64,000 nt of DNA, from the NCBI RefSeq assembly GCF_016899425.1, contig NZ_CP045994.1, forward strand, positions 3,038,001-3,102,000. Reading direction: 5' to 3'. This stretch comes from Burkholderia sp. MS389 (GTDB taxonomy: Bacteria > Pseudomonadota > Gammaproteobacteria > Burkholderiales > Burkholderiaceae). Under the pieces are notes generated by a model that saw only the letters and a program-made list of their open reading frames with translations, was not told the DNA's origin and did no database searches. Made by a program: the position numbers and the translations under genes. This document shows positions 52,810-61,001 of this stretch, piece after piece (position 1 is the stretch's first letter; every line of letters begins with the position of its first letter).

Positions 52810-53658
52810 GTGAATCCGACCCAATCAGACGAACTGCGCGACGCGTTGCGCGACGAACCGCGCGGCGCGATCGAGCTGCCCGTGAGCCGCACGCGCGGCG
52901 GCGCGGTCGAACCCGCGCACGACTTCGTCGGCCAGGAATGGCCGGTCGCACTCGTCTTCAACGGCATCTCGCACGCGGTGATGATGTGCACGCCATGCGA
53001 GCTCGAAGCGTTCGCGGTCGGCTTCGCGATCTCGGAAGGGATCGTCGCGCGCGGCAGCGACATCAAGGACATCGAGGTGATCCTGCACGCCGACGCGCCG
53101 CTGCCGCATGCGGAAGTTCATCTGGAAGTCGTCCAGCAGGCGTTCGCCGCGCTGAAGGACCGGCGCCGCGCGCTCGCGGGGCGCACGGGCTGCGGCGTCT
53201 GCGGCATCGAGAGCATCGACCTGCTCGACCTCGCGCCCGAACGCGTGCCCGATACCGGTTTTCTCGCGCGCCTCGCGCCCGACGCGCTGGCGCGCGCCGC
53301 GCATGCGTTACCGTCGCATCAGGCGCTGACGAAACTGACCGGCGGCCTGCATGCGGCCGCGTGGTGCGATGCAACAGGCGCGATCCGCACGGCATTCGAG
53401 GACGTCGGCCGCCACAACGCGCTCGACAAGCTGATCGGCTCGCTCGTGCTGGCGCGCGCCGATACCACCGACGGCTTCGTGTTCCTGTCGAGCCGCGCGA
53501 GCTACGAGCTCGTGCGCAAGGCCGCGCGGGTCGGCATCCCGCTGGTCGCGACCATCTCCGCGCCGTCGTCGCTCGCGATCGAAATCGCGAAGGCGGCCGG
53601 CTTGCGGCTCGTCAGCTTCTGCCGCGAAACGGGCCACGTCGACTACGGCACGGCCTGA
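52810..53658 (+). CDS. fdhD: Formate dehydrogenase sulfurtransferase FdhD
   Basis: A 282-residue cytoplasmic sulfurtransferase that passes sulfur from IscS to the molybdenum cofactor, needed for active formate dehydrogenase. The persulfide motif is TGCGVCG, Cys128 and Cys131, as in E. coli FdhD Cys121/124. Other family segments are FNGISHAVMMCTPCELEAFAVGFAISEGI and AFEDVGRHNALDKLIGSLVLA, then LSSRASYELVRKAARVGIPLVATISAPSSLAI. Translation starts at GTG 52810 with GGGAG five bases upstream. It is divergent from the nitrate reductase-associated gene. Confidence 0.95.
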   Translation: MNPTQSDELRDALRDEPRGAIELPVSRTRGGAVEPAHDFVGQEWPVALVFNGISHAVMMCTPCELEAFAVGFAISEGIVARGSDIKDIEVILHADAPLPHAEVHLEVVQQAFAALKDRRRALAGRTGCGVCGIESIDLLDLAPERVPDTGFLARLAPDALARAAHALPSHQALTKLTGGLHAAAWCDATGAIRTAFEDVGRHNALDKLIGSLVLARADTTDGFVFLSSRASYELVRKAARVGIPLVATISAPSSLAIEIAKAAGLRLVSFCRETGHVDYGTA

Positions 53659-53709
53659 TCGCTCTCCCAACCGCGCACCGGCGAGCCACCGCCGGCGCGA
53701 CCCGTTCCG

Positions 53710-54477
53710 TCAGTCGAACTGACGGAAATCCGGCTTGCGCTTCTCGAAGAACGCCGTCATCGCCTCGCGGGCCTCCGGCGCGCGCAGCATCTCGGCGAAA
53801 TGGCGCGCTTCCTCGGCCATCCGCGCGGGCGTCGCCACGCCGCCCGTCTCCTTGAGCAGCGCCTTCGTCACACGCAGCGATGCCGCCGGCAGCGCCGCCA
53901 GCTTCGCCGCCTGCTTCGCCGCGAACGCGTCGAGCTCGGCCGCCGGCAGCACGCTGTTGACGATACCGATCCGGTGCGCTTCCAGCGCGTCGAACGCCTC
54001 GCCCAGCAGCAGCTTCTCGGCGGCGACCTGATGGCCGGCCAGGCGCGGCAGCAGTGCGCTGGACGCGGCTTCCGGGCACAGCCCGAGCTGCACGAACGGC
54101 AGCGAGAACGTCGCGGTGTCGGCCGCATAAACCAGATCGCAGTGCAGCAGCATCGTCACGCCGACCCCGACCGCGATGCCGGGCACCGCCGCCACGACCG
54201 GCTTGCTCGCGCTGCTGATCCGCGCCAGAAACTGGAACACCGATGCGGTGTCGTCCTTCGGCGGCGACTTCAGGAAATCCTCGAGATCGTTGCCCGCGCT
54301 GAAATTACCGTCGCTGCCGCGCAGCAGGATCACGCGCGTCGCCTTGTCTTCCTGCGCGTCGGCGAGCGCATCGGCCATCGTCTGGTACATCGCCGCCGTC
54401 AGCGCGTTCTTCTTCGCCGGGCGCGCGATCGTGATCGTCATCACGCCGTCGGCGCGTTCCACTTGAATGTCGGCCAC
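53710..54477 (-). CDS. Enoyl-CoA hydratase/isomerase
   Basis: A 255-residue crotonase-family enzyme. The oxyanion-hole region is LLRGSDGNFSAGNDLEDFLKSPPKDDTASVFQFL and the second is PVVAAVPGIAVGVGVTMLLHCDLVYAADTATFSLPFVQLGLCPEAASSALLPRLAGHQVAAEKLLLGEAFDA. It hydrates or isomerises enoyl-CoA in beta-oxidation. It is the last gene of the minus-strand fatty-acid block, but a terminator (54509-54546) separates it from the thiolase, so it is probably expressed partly on its own. GGAGA lies seven bases before its ATG (GGAGACGGTT). Confidence 0.9.
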   Translation of the reverse strand: MADIQVERADGVMTITIARPAKKNALTAAMYQTMADALADAQEDKATRVILLRGSDGNFSAGNDLEDFLKSPPKDDTASVFQFLARISSASKPVVAAVPGIAVGVGVTMLLHCDLVYAADTATFSLPFVQLGLCPEAASSALLPRLAGHQVAAEKLLLGEAFDALEAHRIGIVNSVLPAAELDAFAAKQAAKLAALPAASLRVTKALLKETGGVATPARMAEEARHFAEMLRAPEAREAMTAFFEKRKPDFRQFD

Positions 54478-54508
54478 AACCGTCTCCTTTGACTGTCTCT
54501 ACCGGAAT

Positions 54509-54546
54509 GAAAAAAACGGTGCGCGAGCTCGTGGCCCGCGCACCGT
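54509..54546 (-). terminator. Terminator after the thiolase gene
   Basis: A 10-bp stem, ACGGTGCGCG (54516-54525) and CGCGCACCGT (54537-54546), with an A-run at 54510-54516 on the plus strand, giving a U-run on the minus-strand transcript. It lies 24 bases after the thiolase stop. Confidence 0.85.
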
Positions 54547-54569
54547 CGTCGCTTGTCGTCGCGTCCCGC

Positions 54570-55769
54570 TTACAGGCGTTCGATGATGCCCGCGGCGCCC
54601 ATGCCGGTGCCGACGCACATCGTGACCATCCCGTACTTCAGGTTGCGGCGGCGCAGGCCGTGCACGACGGTCGCCGCGCGGATCGCGCCGGTCGCGCCGA
54701 GCGGGTGGCCCAGTGCGATCGCGCCGCCCATCGGGTTGACCTTCGACGGATCGAGGCCGAGATCGCGCATCACCGCCAGCGACTGCGCGGCGAACGCCTC
54801 GTTCAGCTCGATCCAGTCGAGATCGTCCTGCTTCAGGCCGGCGGCCTTCAGCGCAGCCGGAATCGCTTCCTTCGGGCCGATCCCCATGATTTCCGGCGGC
54901 ACGCCGCGCACCGCGAAGCTCACGAAGCGCGCGAGCGGCGTCAGGTTGAACTCCTTCAGCACCTTCTCCGACACGACGAGCAGCGCGCCCGCGCCGTCCG
55001 ACGTCTGCGAGCTGTTGCCGGCCGTGACCGAGCCCTTGTTCGCGAATACCGTGCGCAGCTTCGCGAGGCCTTCGAGCGACGTATCCGCGCGCGGACCTTC
55101 GTCGAGCTTGATCTCGCGCGTCTTCACGTCGACTTCGCCGGTCGCGAGGTTCGGGAACCGCTCGGTGAGCGTGTACGCAGCGATTTCGTCGCCGAATTCG
55201 CCGGCCTGCTGCGCGGCGAGCGCCTTGCGGTGCGATTCGACCGAGAACGCGTCCTGGTCGTCGCGGCTCACCTTCCACTGTTCGGCGACGCGCTCGGCCG
55301 TCAGGCCCATCCCGTACGCGATGCCGAAGTCTTCGCTGCGATCGAAGATGTGCGGCGACATCGACGGCTTGTTGCCCATCATCGGCACCATGCTCATCGA
55401 TTCGCAGCCGCCCGCGAAGATCGCGTCCGATTCGCCGACGCGGATGCGGTCGGCCGCCATCGCGAGCGCGGTGATGCCCGACGCGCAGAAGCGGTTGACC
55501 GTCACGCCGCCGACCGTCTGCGGCAGGCCCGCGAGCAGCGCGCCCATGCGCGCGACGTTCAGCCCCTGCTCGGCTTCCGGAATCGCGCAGCCGATGATCG
55601 CGTCCTCGATCACCTTCGTGTCGAGACCGGGCACCTGCGCGACCGCCGACCTGATCGCGTGAACCAGCAGCTCGTCGGGGCGCGTGTTCTTGAAGACACC
55701 GCGCGGGGCCTTGCCGATCGGGGTGCGGCTGGCGGCGACGATGTATGCGTCTTGCAGTTGTTTGCTCAT
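54570..55769 (-). CDS. fadA: Acetyl-CoA acyltransferase (3-ketoacyl-CoA thiolase)
   Basis: A 399-residue thiolase that cleaves 3-ketoacyl-CoA with CoA to acetyl-CoA and a shortened acyl-CoA. The nucleophile Cys is in VTVNRFCASGITALAMAADRI, and the C-terminal active-site parts are ELNEAFAAQSLAVMRDL, GGAIALGHPLGATGAIRAAT and MVTMCVGTGMGAAGI. ATG 55769 has AGGAG at seven bases. It follows the FadN-type enzyme by 22 bases, so the two form the classical multienzyme pair. Confidence 0.93.
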   Translation of the reverse strand: MSKQLQDAYIVAASRTPIGKAPRGVFKNTRPDELLVHAIRSAVAQVPGLDTKVIEDAIIGCAIPEAEQGLNVARMGALLAGLPQTVGGVTVNRFCASGITALAMAADRIRVGESDAIFAGGCESMSMVPMMGNKPSMSPHIFDRSEDFGIAYGMGLTAERVAEQWKVSRDDQDAFSVESHRKALAAQQAGEFGDEIAAYTLTERFPNLATGEVDVKTREIKLDEGPRADTSLEGLAKLRTVFANKGSVTAGNSSQTSDGAGALLVVSEKVLKEFNLTPLARFVSFAVRGVPPEIMGIGPKEAIPAALKAAGLKQDDLDWIELNEAFAAQSLAVMRDLGLDPSKVNPMGGAIALGHPLGATGAIRAATVVHGLRRRNLKYGMVTMCVGTGMGAAGIIERL

Positions 55770-55791
55770 TTCAGACTCCTTGTCTGCTCGC

Positions 55792-58227
55792 TCAGTTACG
55801 CACCGGCTTGCCGGTCTGCAACATGCCCATGATCCGTTCCTGCGTCTTCTGCGTGCCGAGCAGCTCGACGAACGCGCGGCGCTCGAGCGCAAGCAGCCAT
55901 TCCTCGTCGACGAGGCTGCCGGCTTCGACGTCGCCGCCGCACACGGCTTCGGCGATGCGGCTCGCGATCAGGTAGTCGTGGTCGCTGATGAAGCGGCCGT
56001 CACGCATGTTGACGAGCGATGCCTTGATCGTCGCGATCGCCGAACGGCCCGCAACCGGCACGTCCTTCGCGCGCAGCGGTGCGCGGTAGCCGGTGTCGGC
56101 CAGCGCACGCGCTTCCTTCTTCGCGGTGTCGAGCAGTTCGAACACGTTGAACACGATCGTGTCGGACGGCTTCACGTAGCCCATCGCACGCGCGTCGTGC
56201 GCGGACGCCGACACCTTCGCCATCGCCGCGTTCTCGAACGACTTCGTGACGAACTTCAGGATGTCGGTGGTCGCGTTCGCGGCCGCCGCGGCGTCCGCTG
56301 CGCGCAGCGCCGCTTCCTTCAGGCCGCCGCCGGCCGGCACGAGGCCGACGCCCACTTCGACGAGACCGATGTAGCTCTCGACGTGCACGACGCGCTTCGC
56401 GCTGTGCAGCATCAGTTCGCACCCGCCGCCGAGCGCGATGCCCGACACGGCCGCGACGACCGGCACGTTCGCGTACTTCACGCGCAGCATGCCTTCCTGG
56501 AACTTCTTCACGAACGGCTCGATGCCCTTCGCGCCGCCCATCATGAACGCGGGCATCGCCTCTTCGAGGTTCGCGCCGGCCGAGAACGGGCCGCCCGGCG
56601 TGCCGAGCTTCAGCGACGTCGGCTGCCAGATCACCACGCCCTTGTAGTCCTGCTCCGCAAGTTCGATCGCCTGCACGAGGCCGTCGATCACGCTCGGTCC
56701 GATCGTGTTCATCTTCGACTTGAACGACACGATCACGACGTCGTCCTCACCGGCACGGTCGTCGACCCACGCGCGCACCGCGTCGGTCTCGAACAGCGTC
56801 TTGCCGTACGTCTTCGGATCGGCGCCGGCTTCGCCCAGCAGCGGCGCGCGGAACACCTGCTTGCGGTACACGGCCAGGTCCGAACGCGGCACGAAGCGCT
56901 TCGATGCCGGCGCCCACGAGCCTTCGGCCGTGTGCACGCCGCCCTGCTCGGCGACCGGGCCTTCGAGCACCCACGACGGCAGCGGCACGTTCGCGAGCGC
57001 CTTGCCGGCCGCGATGTCTTCCTGCACCCACTCGGCGACCTGCTTCCAGCCGGCAGCCTGCCAGCCTTCGAACGGGCCTTCGTTCCAGCCGAAGCCCCAG
57101 CGGATCGCGAGGTCGACGTCGCGCGCGTTGTCGGCGATCGACTCGAGATGCACGCCGATGTAGTGGAACACGTCGCGGAAGATCGACCACAGGAACTGCG
57201 CATGCGGATGATCCGTCTCGCGCAGCAGCTTCAGGCGTTCCGCCGGCGGGCGCTTCAGGATGCGGCCGACGGTTTCGTCCGCCTTCGCGCCCGAATCGAC
57301 GTAGCTGCCCGTCTTCGCGTCGAGCACCTTGATCGCCTTGCCTTCCTTCTTGTAGAACCCGCCGCCCGTCTTCTGGCCGAGCGCGCCCTGCTTCACCAGT
57401 TCGGCGAGCACGGCAGGCGTCTGGTAGACCGGGAAGAACGGATCGTCGGCGAGGTTGTCCTGCATCGTCTTGATCACGTGCGCCATCGTGTCGAGGCCGA
57501 CCACGTCCGCGGTGCGGAACGTCGCCGACTTCGCGCGGCCGAGGCGGCTGCCCGTCAGGTCGTCGACTTCGTCGAAACGCAGGCCGAACTTCGCGGCCTC
57601 GGTGATCACCGCGAGGATCGAGAAGATGCCGACGCGGTTCGCGATGAAGTTCGGCGTGTCCTTCGCGCGCACGACGCCCTTGCCGACGACGCTCGTCAGG
57701 AAGGTTTCGAGCTGGTCGAGGATCTCCGGGCGCGTATGCGCGGTCGGGATCAGCTCGACGAGGTGCATGTAGCGCGGCGGGTTGAAGAAGTGCACGCCGC
57801 AGAAGCGCGCCTTCAGCTCGTCCGAGAATCCTTCGGACAGCTTCGTGATCGACAGGCCCGACGTGTTGGTCGCGAAGATCGCGTTCGGCGCGATGTGCGG
57901 TGCGACCTTCTTGTACAGGTCGTGCTTCCAGTCCATCCGCTCGGCGATCGCCTCGATCACGACGTCGCATTCGGCGAGCTTCGCGATGTCGTCTTCGTAG
58001 TTCGCCGCTTCGAGGTATTTCGCGTCGTCCTTCACGCCGAACGGCGCGGGCGACAGCTTCTTCAGGTTCTCGATCGCCTTCAGCGCGATCGCGTTTTTCG
58101 GGCCTTCCTTGGCCGGCAGGTCGAACAGCAGCACCGGCACGCGCGCGTTGACGAGGTGCGCGGCGATCTGCGCGCCCATCACGCCGGCGCCCAGCACGGC
58201 GACCTTGCGAATCAGGAAATTGCTCAC
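55792..58227 (-). CDS. Bifunctional 3-hydroxyacyl-CoA dehydrogenase / enoyl-CoA hydratase (FadN-type)
   Basis: An 811-residue multifunctional beta-oxidation enzyme. The 3-hydroxyacyl-CoA dehydrogenase comes first (KVAVLGAGVMGAQIAAHLVNARVPVLLFDLP at residues 6-36, then GVHFFNPPRYMHLVELI), and the enoyl-CoA hydratase domain comes later (PSLKLGTPGGPFSAGANLEEAMPAF and VPVVAAVSGIALGGGCELMLHSAKRVVHVESYIGLVEVGVGLVPAGGGLKEAAL). This domain order is opposite to E. coli FadB and equals B. subtilis FadN. Start is GTG 58227 with GGAGA at seven bases. It lies between the acyl-CoA dehydrogenase and thiolase genes. Confidence 0.93.
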   Translation of the reverse strand: MSNFLIRKVAVLGAGVMGAQIAAHLVNARVPVLLFDLPAKEGPKNAIALKAIENLKKLSPAPFGVKDDAKYLEAANYEDDIAKLAECDVVIEAIAERMDWKHDLYKKVAPHIAPNAIFATNTSGLSITKLSEGFSDELKARFCGVHFFNPPRYMHLVELIPTAHTRPEILDQLETFLTSVVGKGVVRAKDTPNFIANRVGIFSILAVITEAAKFGLRFDEVDDLTGSRLGRAKSATFRTADVVGLDTMAHVIKTMQDNLADDPFFPVYQTPAVLAELVKQGALGQKTGGGFYKKEGKAIKVLDAKTGSYVDSGAKADETVGRILKRPPAERLKLLRETDHPHAQFLWSIFRDVFHYIGVHLESIADNARDVDLAIRWGFGWNEGPFEGWQAAGWKQVAEWVQEDIAAGKALANVPLPSWVLEGPVAEQGGVHTAEGSWAPASKRFVPRSDLAVYRKQVFRAPLLGEAGADPKTYGKTLFETDAVRAWVDDRAGEDDVVIVSFKSKMNTIGPSVIDGLVQAIELAEQDYKGVVIWQPTSLKLGTPGGPFSAGANLEEAMPAFMMGGAKGIEPFVKKFQEGMLRVKYANVPVVAAVSGIALGGGCELMLHSAKRVVHVESYIGLVEVGVGLVPAGGGLKEAALRAADAAAAANATTDILKFVTKSFENAAMAKVSASAHDARAMGYVKPSDTIVFNVFELLDTAKKEARALADTGYRAPLRAKDVPVAGRSAIATIKASLVNMRDGRFISDHDYLIASRIAEAVCGGDVEAGSLVDEEWLLALERRAFVELLGTQKTQERIMGMLQTGKPVRN

Positions 58228-58345
58228 GGGATGTCTCCGGATAGTGTCGTGCAGCGCGGAATGTGAGGGCTGCACGGCGAAGTGAGTACCAGGAACCGTT
58301 GCGTTCGGGCGGCGCGACGCGCGGCGCGCACCGCCCGGACTCGCG

Positions 58346-60145
58346 TCAGAACAGCGATTCGTCGACTTCCATCATCGTCTTCGAACCGGCGCGCGCGGCG
58401 CGGATCGTCGCCGCCGTCTCGGGCAGGAGGCGCGCGAAGTAGAAGCGGGCCGTCGCGAGCTTCGACTTGTAGAACGGGTCTCCGCTACGGTCGCCCGACG
58501 CTTCCTTGTCGAGCGCGAGACGCGCCATGCGCGCCCAGAAGTACGAGAACACCAGATGGCCGACGGTACGCAGGTACGGCACGGCGGCCGCGCCGACTTC
58601 GTCCGGGTTCTGCATCGCCTTCATGCCGATTTCCATCGTCAGCTTCTGTACCTTGTCGCCGATGTCGGCGAGCGGGTTGATGAACTCGGCCATCTCGGGC
58701 TTCACGCCTTCGGCTTCCGCGAATTCGGTCACGAGCTTGCCGAACTTCTTCAGCTTCGCGCCCATGTCGCCGAGCACCTTGCGTCCCAGCAGGTCGAGCG
58801 ACTGGATCGAGTTCGTGCCTTCGTAGATCATGTTGATCCGTGCGTCGCGCACGTACTGCTCCATGCCCCATTCGGAGATGAAGCCGTGGCCGCCGTAGAT
58901 CTGCATCGCGTGGTTCGTGCACTCGAACGCGTTGTCGGTCAGGAACGCCTTGATGATCGGCGTGAGCAGCGCGACGAGGTCGGCTGCTTCCTTGCGCACG
59001 GCTTCGTCGGCGTGCGACAGTTCCTTGTCGATCTGCAGCGCGGACCAGTACGTGAATGCACGCGCGCCTTCCGCGTACGCCTTCTGCGTGAGCAGCATGC
59101 GGCGCACGTCCGGGTGCACGATGATCGGATCGGCCGGCTTGTCCGGTGCCTTCGGGCCCGTGAGCGAACGCATCTGCAGGCGTTCCTTCGCGTACGTCAG
59201 CGAGTTCTGGTACGCGACTTCCGTGAGGCCGAGGCCCTGCATGCCGACGCCGAGGCGCGCGGCATTCATCATCACGAACATCGCGTTCAAGCCCTTGTTC
59301 GGCTCGCCGACCATCCAGCCCTTCGCGCCGTCGAGGTTCATCACGCACGTCGAGTTGCCGTGGATGCCCATCTTGTGTTCGATCGACCCGCACTTGATGC
59401 CGTTGCGCTCGCCCGGCTCGCCCGACGCGTCCGGAATGAACTTCGGCACGATGAACAGCGAGATCCCCTTCGTGCCTTGCGGCGCGTCCGGCAGGCGCGC
59501 GAGCACGAGGTGGACGATGTTCTTCGACATGTCGTGCTCGCCGCTCGAGATGAAGATCTTCGTGCCGCTGATCGAGTACGAGCCGTCGCCGTTCGGTTCG
59601 GCCTTGGTGCGCAGGATGCCGAGGTCGGTGCCGCAGTGCGGCTCGGTCAGGCACATCGTGCCCGTCCATTCGCCCGACACGAGCTTCGGCAGGTATTGCT
59701 GCTGCAGTTCCGGCGCGCCGTGCGCGTGCAGGCATTCGTACGCGCCGTGCGACAGGCCCGGATACATCGTCCATGCCTGGTTCGCCGAGTTCAGCATTTC
59801 GTAGAGCGCGTTGTTCACGAACGCGGGCAGCCCCTGGCCGCCGTAGTCCGGATCGCAGCCGAGCGCCGGCCAGCCGGCCTCGACGTACTGCCGATACGCT
59901 TCCTTGAAGCCGGTCGGGGTCTTCACGACGCCGTCGCCTTCATACGTGCAGCCTTCGCGGTCGCCGACCTGGTTCAGCGGGAACAGTACCTCGGAGCAGA
60001 ACTTGCCCGCTTCCTCGAGGACCTGGTTGATCGTGTCGGCGTCGAGGTCCGCATGCTTGGGCATTTGCTTGACTTCGGCTTCGACGTTCAGAAGCTCGTG
60101 CAACACGAATTGCATGTCGCGCAGCGGCGCGGCGTACTGTCCCAT
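58346..60145 (-). CDS. Acyl-CoA dehydrogenase (FadE/DmdC-like, about 600 aa)
   Basis: A 599-residue flavoenzyme that makes trans-2-enoyl-CoA from acyl-CoA. FAD and substrate segments are CLTEPHCGTDLGILRTKAEPNGDGSYSISGTKIFISSGEHDMSKNIVHLVLARL, and the catalytic Glu region is MQIYGGHGFISEWGMEQYVRDARINMIYEGTNSIQSLDLLGRKVLG. A C-terminal extension beyond the usual 380-residue core places it in the 600-residue family. ATG 60145 has GGAGAG upstream. It follows the TetR gene (56-base gap) and is the first catabolic gene of the operon. Confidence 0.93.
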   Translation of the reverse strand: MGQYAAPLRDMQFVLHELLNVEAEVKQMPKHADLDADTINQVLEEAGKFCSEVLFPLNQVGDREGCTYEGDGVVKTPTGFKEAYRQYVEAGWPALGCDPDYGGQGLPAFVNNALYEMLNSANQAWTMYPGLSHGAYECLHAHGAPELQQQYLPKLVSGEWTGTMCLTEPHCGTDLGILRTKAEPNGDGSYSISGTKIFISSGEHDMSKNIVHLVLARLPDAPQGTKGISLFIVPKFIPDASGEPGERNGIKCGSIEHKMGIHGNSTCVMNLDGAKGWMVGEPNKGLNAMFVMMNAARLGVGMQGLGLTEVAYQNSLTYAKERLQMRSLTGPKAPDKPADPIIVHPDVRRMLLTQKAYAEGARAFTYWSALQIDKELSHADEAVRKEAADLVALLTPIIKAFLTDNAFECTNHAMQIYGGHGFISEWGMEQYVRDARINMIYEGTNSIQSLDLLGRKVLGDMGAKLKKFGKLVTEFAEAEGVKPEMAEFINPLADIGDKVQKLTMEIGMKAMQNPDEVGAAAVPYLRTVGHLVFSYFWARMARLALDKEASGDRSGDPFYKSKLATARFYFARLLPETAATIRAARAGSKTMMEVDESLF

Positions 60146-60201
60146 GACTCTCTCCAAAGGTGGGCAACGGCTCGAGCTCCTGGCGGGCGGGTCACGCGCC
60201 G

Positions 60202-60801
60202 CTAACGGCTCTCGCTCTGATACGAAACAATCGTCTTTTCCAGCGCGGCCCACGTAAGGCGCACGGCGTCCGGCGAATGCAGGAAGCGTGCGTCGTGATG
60301 CAGGCCGAGCGTGAAGCTGTACAACTCGAAGAGCATCAGGTCCGGATCCGTATCCGCGCGCAGATGCCCTTCTTCCATCGCCTGCGAAATGGCGCGCAGC
60401 AACGCGGCACGCCAGGCGGTCACGCTCGCGATCAACTGCTCGCGCACGGGGCTGTCCGGCCGGTCGTCGTACTCCACTGCGCCGCTGATGTAGATGCACC
60501 CGGTCGTCACCTCCTGGATGCGCTTCTCGATCCAGCGCGCCAGCATCGCCCGAAGACGCGGCAGACCGCGCGACTCGCGCAGGCTCGGAAAGAACACCTC
60601 GTTCTCGAAACGATGGTGGTACTCGCGGACGACCTCCACCTGAAGGTCTTCGCGCGATCCGAAGTGCGCGAACACGCCGCTCTTGCTCATCTGCATGCGC
60701 TCGGCCAGCAGGCCGATCGTCAGCCCCTCCAGCCCGTCACGGCTGGCGAGGTCCAAAGCAGCTTCGAGTATCGCGGCACGCGTCTGTTCGCCTTTTCGCA
60801 T
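60202..60801 (-). CDS. TetR-family regulator of the beta-oxidation operon
   Basis: A 199-residue TetR regulator: helix-turn-helix in TRAAILEAALDLASRDGLEGLTIGLLAERMQMSKSGVFAHFGSREDLQVEVVREY, then an all-helical ligand domain. It opens the minus-strand operon tetR - acyl-CoA dehydrogenase - FadN-type enzyme - thiolase, and a perfect dyad lies 25 bases before its start. This arrangement suggests it represses the operon and is released by a fatty acyl-CoA, as FadR or PsrA-like regulators are; the ligand is inferred. Confidence 0.92.
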   Translation of the reverse strand: MRKGEQTRAAILEAALDLASRDGLEGLTIGLLAERMQMSKSGVFAHFGSREDLQVEVVREYHHRFENEVFFPSLRESRGLPRLRAMLARWIEKRIQEVTTGCIYISGAVEYDDRPDSPVREQLIASVTAWRAALLRAISQAMEEGHLRADTDPDLMLFELYSFTLGLHHDARFLHSPDAVRLTWAALEKTIVSYQSESR

Positions 60802-60825
60802 AGCTATTTCTGTAACCGTTCGGGG

Positions 60826-60843
60826 GTTCGAATAAAATCGAAC
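60826..60843. promoter_or_regulatory. TetR-type operator GTTCGA-N6-TCGAAC
   Basis: GTTCGAATAAAATCGAAC is a perfect 6-6-6 inverted repeat, extended outward by CCGTTCG/CGAACGG half-sites (60817-60823, 60839-60845). It is 25 bases before the TetR start and is the only such site seen in the region. It would allow autorepression of the whole operon. Confidence 0.65.
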
Positions 60844-61001
60844 GGCCGTACTATTATTGAGTGCGGCCGCTCGCGAAACAAGGAAATTATTAGAAACCGG
60901 TGTCTAACCGAGCCGCTATTTTGCGCGATTCCGGCGGGACCGGAGCGGCTTTTCCGCACGAACGTGCGGACAGATTTTTTGAAGCGAATACTTAGTCTGC
61001 G

